Source of the DNA: Ruminococcus sp. UBA4350
GTDB lineage: Bacteria; Bacillota; Clostridia; Oscillospirales; Ruminococcaceae
Reading direction: 5' to 3'
Assembly: GCA_002394125.1 (NCBI GenBank)
Contig: DGSY01000175.1
Span: 1-23,834 of the forward strand
Length of the DNA stretch: 23,834 nt
This document shows, piece after piece, positions 19,880 through 23,834 of this stretch (positions within the stretch are counted from its first letter, which is position 1; the number at the start of each line of letters is the position of its first letter). The notes below the pieces were generated by a model. That model made no database searches. It was not told where the DNA came from and saw only the letters and a program-made list of their open reading frames with translations. A program made the translations under genes and the position numbers.

Positions 19880-22103
19880 AAATGACAATCTGGAAGAACT
19901 GCTCGCCTACATTGACCCCGCCGGATGCAGCTATCAGGAATGGTGCGGCATCGGTATGGCGCTGAAAGACGCAGGCTATCCGGTCTCTGTCTGGGATAAC
20001 TGGTCAGCACGGGACGGCGGGCGGTATCATGCCGGAGAATGCGCACAGAAATGGCGCAGCTTCAACGGCTCTGAAACACCCGTCACCGCTGGCACAATCG
20101 TCCACATGGCGCTTGAAAACGGTTATCAGCCGCATCGCTCGGATCCGAATGCACGGTCACTCGGCTGGGATGAGGAGATCAGCGCAGACTATGTCGTGAC
20201 ATCTCCGGAGCAGACCATTGCACTGCCGATCAAGGAGCCCGAAAACTGGAATCCCGCCGAGCAGATTTCCCGCTATCTTGAAACACTCTTTGAAGCCGGC
20301 GACAATGTCGGCTATGTCACGGAATGCTGGCAGAACAATGACGGCAAATACCTGCCGACTGCCGGATGCTGGGACAGAACCGCCGGTCAGCTTCTCAGCG
20401 AATTGCAGAAATACAAAGGCGATTTCGGTGCGGTATTCGGTGACACAAATCCCGAATGCGGCGCGTGGATCCGCTTCAATCCGCTGGACGGCAAGGGTGC
20501 AAAGAATGAGAATGTCACCGATTACCGCTATGCGCTGGTTGAATCCGATGCGATTCCGGTCGAGCAGCAGAACGGCATCATGCATGATCTGAAGCTCCCG
20601 ATTGCAGCACTGGTCTACTCCGGCGGCAAATCGCTTCATGCGATCGTGCGCGTCGATGCGGGCAGTTATGACGAATACCGCAAGCGCGTTGATTTCCTGT
20701 ATTCCGTCTGCGATAAAAACGGGCTGAAAGTAGACCGGCAGAACCGCAATCCGTCCCGCCTTTCCAGAATGCCCGGCGTGATCCGCAACGGGCGGAAGCA
20801 GTTTCTTCTGGAGACCAATACCGGCTTTGCATCGTGGGCAGAGTGGAAGGACTATGTCGAGAGTATTACGGACGATCTGCCGGATTTTGAGAGCATGGCG
20901 GATGCGTGGGAGCATCTGCCGGAGCTGGCACCGCCTCTGATTGAGGGCGTGCTGCGGCAGGGACACAAAATGCTGATTGCAGGACCGTCAAAGGCCGGCA
21001 AATCCTATGCGCTGATTGAGATGTGCATTGCAATCGCAGAGGGCAGAAAGTGGCTCGGCTGGCAGTGCGCAAAGGGTCGCGTCCTCTATGTGAATCTGGA
21101 GCTCGACCGTGCGTCCTGCCTTCACCGCTTCCGCGATGTCTACGACAGCATGAGAGTACCGCCGCAGAACATCGGCAGCATAGATATCTGGAATCTGCGC
21201 GGCGTGACAGAGCCAATGGACAAGCTCGCGCCGAAGCTCATCCGCAGAGCGAAAAAAGGCAATTACATCGCGGTCATCATTGATCCAATCTATAAGGTCA
21301 TCACCGGCGACGAAAACTCCGCCGATCAGATGGCGCATTTCTGCAACCAGTTCGACAAGGTCTGCACCGAGCTCGGCTGCGCAGTAATCTACTGTCACCA
21401 TCACAGCAAGGGTATGCAGGGCGGCAAGCGTTCAATGGACAGAGCATCCGGCAGCGGCGTCTTTGCCCGTGATCCGGACGCACTTCTGGATATGATCGAA
21501 CTCGATCTGACCGAGGACATTGTGAAGCAGCAGCAGAATCGTGAGGCGTGCCGGATCTGTGAACAGCATCTTGCCATGTGTGCGCCGAATGCGCTGAACA
21601 ATGCCCCGCAGGACGATCTGCTGAACCGCAATGCCGCCGTGCAGCTCTGCCGCGACAATATGAGCAATGAACAGTATCAGGCGCTTGCAGCGGCGCTCCG
21701 TGCGTCTGACAGCTATGTTTTGCAAATGTCTGCATGGCGCATCGAGGGAACGCTCAGAGAGTTCCCGAAGTTTCCGCCGGTCAATGTGTGGTTCAAATAC
21801 CCGCTGCATGAGATCGACACGGTCGGCGTGCTGAAAGATCTGCAATCCGATGTGGAGCTGACAACACAGCAGCGTGCATCGAAAAACGGTCACAAGCGGC
21901 AGTCGCAGATCGCAAAAGCGAAGGCAGCAGACAAATCCGCAGAGCTGGTCAACACCTTTGATTCCTGTGCGGTGGACGGCAGAATTGGCATTGACGACAT
22001 GGCGGAGATGCTCGGTGTGGACAGACGGTCAGTTGAGCGTCGATTGAAAAAGAGTGACAGTCTGACGCTGAACAACGGAATTATTACCCGCAAAACTAAC
22101 TGA
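19869..22103 (+). CDS. Primase-helicase (PriCT/AEP-like plus RepA-type ATPase)
   Basis: A 744-aa replication protein. The N-terminal PriCT_2-like domain (1-90: LEELLAYIDPAGCSYQEWCG, CAQKWRSF) is followed by an archaeo-eukaryotic-primase-like region (about 185-315: IRFNPLDGKG, YALVESD, YSGGKSLHAIVRVDAGS, RLSRMPGV). Next comes a RepA/AAA_25 helicase domain with Walker A AGPSKAGKS (371-379), Walker B IAVIIDPIYK and YCHHHSKG. The end (about 705-744) is a helix-turn-helix (IDDMAEMLGVDRRSVERRLK). The start at 19869 follows GAGGTGG. It is the likely replication initiator and the presumed user of the repeats immediately downstream. Confidence 0.85.
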   Translation: MEHKNDNLEELLAYIDPAGCSYQEWCGIGMALKDAGYPVSVWDNWSARDGGRYHAGECAQKWRSFNGSETPVTAGTIVHMALENGYQPHRSDPNARSLGWDEEISADYVVTSPEQTIALPIKEPENWNPAEQISRYLETLFEAGDNVGYVTECWQNNDGKYLPTAGCWDRTAGQLLSELQKYKGDFGAVFGDTNPECGAWIRFNPLDGKGAKNENVTDYRYALVESDAIPVEQQNGIMHDLKLPIAALVYSGGKSLHAIVRVDAGSYDEYRKRVDFLYSVCDKNGLKVDRQNRNPSRLSRMPGVIRNGRKQFLLETNTGFASWAEWKDYVESITDDLPDFESMADAWEHLPELAPPLIEGVLRQGHKMLIAGPSKAGKSYALIEMCIAIAEGRKWLGWQCAKGRVLYVNLELDRASCLHRFRDVYDSMRVPPQNIGSIDIWNLRGVTEPMDKLAPKLIRRAKKGNYIAVIIDPIYKVITGDENSADQMAHFCNQFDKVCTELGCAVIYCHHHSKGMQGGKRSMDRASGSGVFARDPDALLDMIELDLTEDIVKQQQNREACRICEQHLAMCAPNALNNAPQDDLLNRNAAVQLCRDNMSNEQYQALAAALRASDSYVLQMSAWRIEGTLREFPKFPPVNVWFKYPLHEIDTVGVLKDLQSDVELTTQQRASKNGHKRQSQIAKAKAADKSAELVNTFDSCAVDGRIGIDDMAEMLGVDRRSVERRLKKSDSLTLNNGIITRKTN

Positions 22104-22107
22104 ATAA

Positions 22108-22163
22108 TTGCGACATAAAATTGCGACAGGTGGCTATATAATAATAGATTTGTCGTGTCGCAA
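22108..22163. repeat. Short repeats TTGCGACA, candidate iterons
   Basis: TTGCGACA occurs directly at 22108-22115 and 22121-22128 (13-bp spacing) and inverted (TGTCGCAA) at 22156-22163. Between them is an AT-rich stretch (CTATATAATAATAGATTTG). It directly follows the primase-helicase gene. Repeats plus an AT-rich segment next to an initiator gene are typical of a replication origin, though three short sites are modest evidence. Confidence 0.5.
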
Positions 22164-22172
22164 ATTGTGCCA

Positions 22173-22238
22173 TGTCAATGGGTACACCGACAGGCGGCTG
22201 ACAAGCAAGCCGCCCTGTCGGAATACCCTGCATTGACA
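22173..22238 (+). other. Large nested hairpin after the primase-helicase gene
   Basis: An outer stem TGTCAATG (22173-22180) with CATTGACA (22231-22238) encloses GGTA/TACC. Inside is an inner stem CCGACAGG-CGGCT (22187-22199) with AGCCGCCCTGTCGG (22208-22221), which has one bulged base and an 8-nt loop. About 25 base pairs form in 66 nt with no T tract after it. It could be a single-strand or lagging-strand origin, a cruciform, or a structured RNA in the early message. No coding frame with a ribosome site occurs here. Confidence 0.7.
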
Positions 22239-22272
22239 CCCGCGAACACAAAATGTCGGAAGGAGTGAAAAT

Positions 22273-22680
22273 GTGACACAGTTTTTTATGCCGATGATCC
22301 CGCCGACTGTAACAGCACAGGAAAAGGATCTGGCTGTAAACCGGAGGACAGGGAAACCGTATATGTATGATTCCGCAGAGATAAAGGCGGCAAAAGCGAA
22401 ATTCATTGCATACCTCGCACAGCATAAACCAGACACACCGTATACCTGCGGTGTACGGCTGATCGTGAAATGGTGTTTCCCGCGAGGAAAGCACAAGAGC
22501 GGAGAGTATAAAACAACCAAGCCGGATACAGAAAACCTGTTGAAGCTGCTGAAAGACTGCATGACGCATTGCGGATTCTGGAAGGATGATGCATTGGTAG
22601 CGTCCGAGATCAACGAGAAATTCTGGGCTGAAATCACAGGTATCTGGATTCGTGTCGAAGAATTGGAGGTGCTGCCATGA
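22273..22680 (+). CDS. rusA: RusA-family Holliday junction resolvase
   Basis: At 135 aa it has the usual RusA length. The family signature is TKPDTENLLKLLKDCMTHCGFWKDDALV with the acidic metal-binding residues (KPDxEN and KDD), preceded by RLIVKWCFPRG and an N-terminal MIPPTVTAQEK. GTG 22273 is the start because the ATG two bases earlier runs into a stop; GGAAGGAG is upstream. It resolves branched DNA made during phage replication and recombination. It overlaps the next gene by ATGA. Confidence 0.9.
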   Translation: MTQFFMPMIPPTVTAQEKDLAVNRRTGKPYMYDSAEIKAAKAKFIAYLAQHKPDTPYTCGVRLIVKWCFPRGKHKSGEYKTTKPDTENLLKLLKDCMTHCGFWKDDALVASEINEKFWAEITGIWIRVEELEVLP

Positions 22681-22904
22681 AATGTGAGAACTTCTGCAAC
22701 GCGCATTGCAGCTTTCATTGCCCGAACGCGGATGCGGAATATTTTGAGGACAAATACGGAATACCGGCCAGCGACGGCGGATACGAACACGTCGAGTGCA
22801 AGGATTGTGTATATGCTGACAAACGCTGCACCTGCGATGACTGCTATTTCAAGGGCAGAGAGGAATGCCCGGAGAAGGAGGAACAGAATGAAAACAATAG
22901 ATGA
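22677..22904 (+). CDS. 75-aa cysteine-rich, probably zinc-binding protein
   Basis: Twelve cysteines lie in three groups (CENFCNAHCSFHC, CKDCVYADKRCTCDDC, EEC), consistent with one or two zinc knuckles. It overlaps rusA by four bases and the next small gene by 17 bases. I do not recognise the family. A small metal-binding accessory protein of the replication module is the best description. Confidence 0.7.
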   Translation: MKCENFCNAHCSFHCPNADAEYFEDKYGIPASDGGYEHVECKDCVYADKRCTCDDCYFKGREECPEKEEQNENNR

Positions 22905-23016
22905 TTATTACGCAGTAATGTTTGATGCTTTTCTGGATGCATTTCTCTTTGGAACTGCGACAAGCATTGACATGGCTGTACTGTCTGTGACAATGCTCTA
23001 TGACGGGAGGTGTTGA
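22888..23016 (+). CDS. 42-aa hypothetical phage protein
   Basis: ATG 22888 follows AAGGAGG (22875-22881) by six bases. The peptide is acidic and hydrophobic (DDYYAVMFDAFLDAFLFGTA) and ends MLYDGRC. It overlaps the Cys-rich gene in another frame and is three bases from the next start, so gene packing supports it. The function is unknown. Confidence 0.55.
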   Translation: MKTIDDYYAVMFDAFLDAFLFGTATSIDMAVLSVTMLYDGRC

Positions 23017-23018
23017 GC

Positions 23019-23105
23019 ATGGGCTTTCTGATCGGATTCATGAGCGGCGGAATGCTCGGTGTGCTGATTATAGGACTGCTGATTGCGGGAGGTGATGACG
23101 AGTGA
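23019..23105 (+). CDS. 28-aa DUF3789-like membrane peptide
   Basis: GGGAGGTGTTGAGC leads to ATG 23019. The sequence is one glycine-rich transmembrane helix (FLIGFMSGGMLGVLIIGLLI) with an AGGDDE tail, the pattern of DUF3789 peptides found just before late regulators in Clostridial phages. Its stop overlaps the GTG of the next gene (GTGA). The function is unknown. Confidence 0.6.
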   Translation: MGFLIGFMSGGMLGVLIIGLLIAGGDDE

Positions 23106-23505
23106 CGGCGAAAGAGGCAAAGGCTTACCTCAGCAAGTACCGGGAATCACTTAACCGGACAAAAGAAGTCACGGAGCATCTGGATGAACTGAAAGCAGAG
23201 GCATTCGCACTGAAAAATCATGAAGGGCAGAAGGTTGCGCTTGACAATGCCGTGCAGAAGTATGTCGATGCCTGTGATGATGCAGGGGCATATCTGGATA
23301 TGCTTGACAGTCAGCGCAAGGAAATAAAGGAAACGATCGAGGCTGTGACGAATGCGCGGCTCCGTGCTTTGCTGCGCGAAATCTACATCAACGGAAAGAC
23401 AATCGTCCGCATTGCTGCCGACCGCGATCAGAGCTATGAACACATCTGCCGGCTGCACGGCGCTGCACTGCTGGCTGTCTGTGATGTGATGCGGCACTCA
23501 TAACC
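23102..23505 (+). CDS. ArpU/DUF1492-like late transcription activator
   Basis: About 133 aa, from GTG 23102 after GGGAGGTGATGACGA. The N-terminal half is helical (EVTEHLDELKAEAFALKNHE), and the C-terminal half is a sigma-70 region-4-like domain: ARLRALLREIYINGKTIVRI, then YEHICRLHGAAL. Such proteins switch on late genes (terminase, capsid) in Firmicute phages, which are expected to the right of the window. The remnant at 910-1162 has a degraded relative in the same position before the same terminator. Confidence 0.75.
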
Positions 23506-23516
23506 GCCAAAGAAAA

Positions 23517-23554
23517 GCCCCTCTCAGATCGCATTCAGCACGAGTGAGAGGGGC
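23517..23554. terminator. Hairpin terminator, second copy
   Basis: GCCCCTCTCA (23517-23526) and TGAGAGGGGC (23545-23554) form the same 10-bp stem as at 1177-1214, with three changes in the loop. It separates the convergent late activator and the 61-aa gene. The T-rich flank is on the minus strand (CTTTTCTTT). Confidence 0.7.
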
Positions 23555-23561
23555 AGGGCAA

Positions 23562-23747
23562 TCAGCCGTTCTTTTCCATGTCGGCGCGGATCAGCGCCTT
23601 GATATAGCCCATCTTGGACGGGACTGTTTCAAGCTTTGCAATGATGTCGGCATCGGTGTTTTTGTTCAGGCGCAGATTGACGGAAACAGTCTTTTCCTTT
23701 GTGAACTTCGTGATTGCTTTCAGGTTGCTGTCAGGGGTTTTCGGCAT
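23562..23747 (-). CDS. 61-aa ribbon-helix-helix-like small protein, copy 2
   Basis: This matches the protein at 1222-1407 except for A13T, N16T, R24N and A26R. Residues 27-61 are identical in DNA as well as protein. Residues 24 and 26 lie in the predicted DNA-reading strand, here VSVNLRLN. ATG 23747 follows GAGGTG; a GTG at 23756 is an alternative start. It is the first gene on the minus strand beyond the early operon of the intact prophage, so it may regulate a promoter just outside the window. Confidence 0.7.
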   Translation of the reverse strand: MPKTPDSNLKAITKFTKEKTVSVNLRLNKNTDADIIAKLETVPSKMGYIKALIRADMEKNG

Positions 23748-23757
23748 CGTTTTCACC

Positions 23758-23834
23758 TCATTTCTTGTTGCGGAAGATTGCCCAGTATGCTAGCTTCGCA
23801 ATACCGATGCAGACAAAGAATACTGCAAGAAAAT
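23758..23834 (-). CDS. 30-aa membrane peptide, second copy, cut by the window edge
   Basis: The C-terminal 25 residues of the peptide at 1418-1510 recur here, with two base changes and no amino-acid change visible (IAKLAYWAIF, then RNKK against HNKK depending on one T-to-C change). Its start lies beyond the window. Conservation of such a small frame in two places supports it being real. Confidence 0.4.
   Translation of the reverse strand, partial: FLAVFFVCIGIAKLAYWAIFRNKK

Overview
The window looks like a Gram-positive gut or rumen anaerobe of the Bacillota, most likely a Ruminococcus-like Oscillospiraceae. This rests on the gene families (PcfJ/PcfK, DUF3846, DUF669, DUF3789, MBG-type exported protein), AGGAGG ribosome sites, TTGACA/TATAAT promoters and moderate GC. 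Almost everything is prophage: a decayed remnant at the left, a short host-like stretch, and the left and replication half of a second prophage that runs off the right edge.

Region 1 (1-1700) is the remnant. A minus-strand XRE/S24 repressor has lost its C-terminus to a miniature palindromic element. Opposite it, a broken XRE regulator is fused by an internal deletion to a broken late sigma-like (ArpU/DUF1492-type) gene. Then come a hairpin terminator and a minus-strand run of tiny genes: a 61-aa ribbon-helix-helix-like protein, a 30-aa membrane peptide, and a 37-aa Fst-like peptide faced by a strong convergent promoter (candidate type I toxin-antitoxin). Region 2 (1900-5460) holds a minus-strand unit (promoter, 5'UTR hairpin, 940-aa exported protein, 29-aa peptide, terminator), a complete 178-bp miniature element, and a terminator beside a tRNA 3'-end fragment. 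That fragment is the likely attachment site.

Region 3 (5470-9563) is the prophage's lysogeny arm on the minus strand: CI-like repressor, coiled-coil/DEDDh exonuclease fusion, small coiled-coil protein, Uma2-type nuclease and tyrosine integrase. A candidate small RNA gene lies antisense to the integrase leader. Region 4 (9535-9713) is the genetic switch: two divergent promoters and four related operators built on GTAAAC-N5-GTTTAC. Region 5 (9714-23505) is one dense plus-strand early operon: Cro-like and small regulators, a membrane protein, two DUF3846 paralogues, PcfK, PcfJ, a DUF3102-like coiled-coil protein, an SbcC/RecF-like ATPase, a Sak4-like RecA-fold ATPase, a DUF669 ssDNA-binding candidate, an SF2 helicase, a primase-helicase, a repeat and hairpin region that could be an origin, RusA, a Cys-rich protein, two tiny proteins and an ArpU/DUF1492-type late activator. 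Region 6 (23517-23834) repeats the terminator, 61-aa and 30-aa block of region 1 at a constant offset of 22,340 bp.

Most notable: the lysogenically expressed two-nuclease coiled-coil operon (6718-8863), the duplicated 61-aa regulator whose copies differ at the predicted DNA-reading strand, the candidate type I toxin locus, the antisense RNA at int, and the hairpin and repeat region after the primase.
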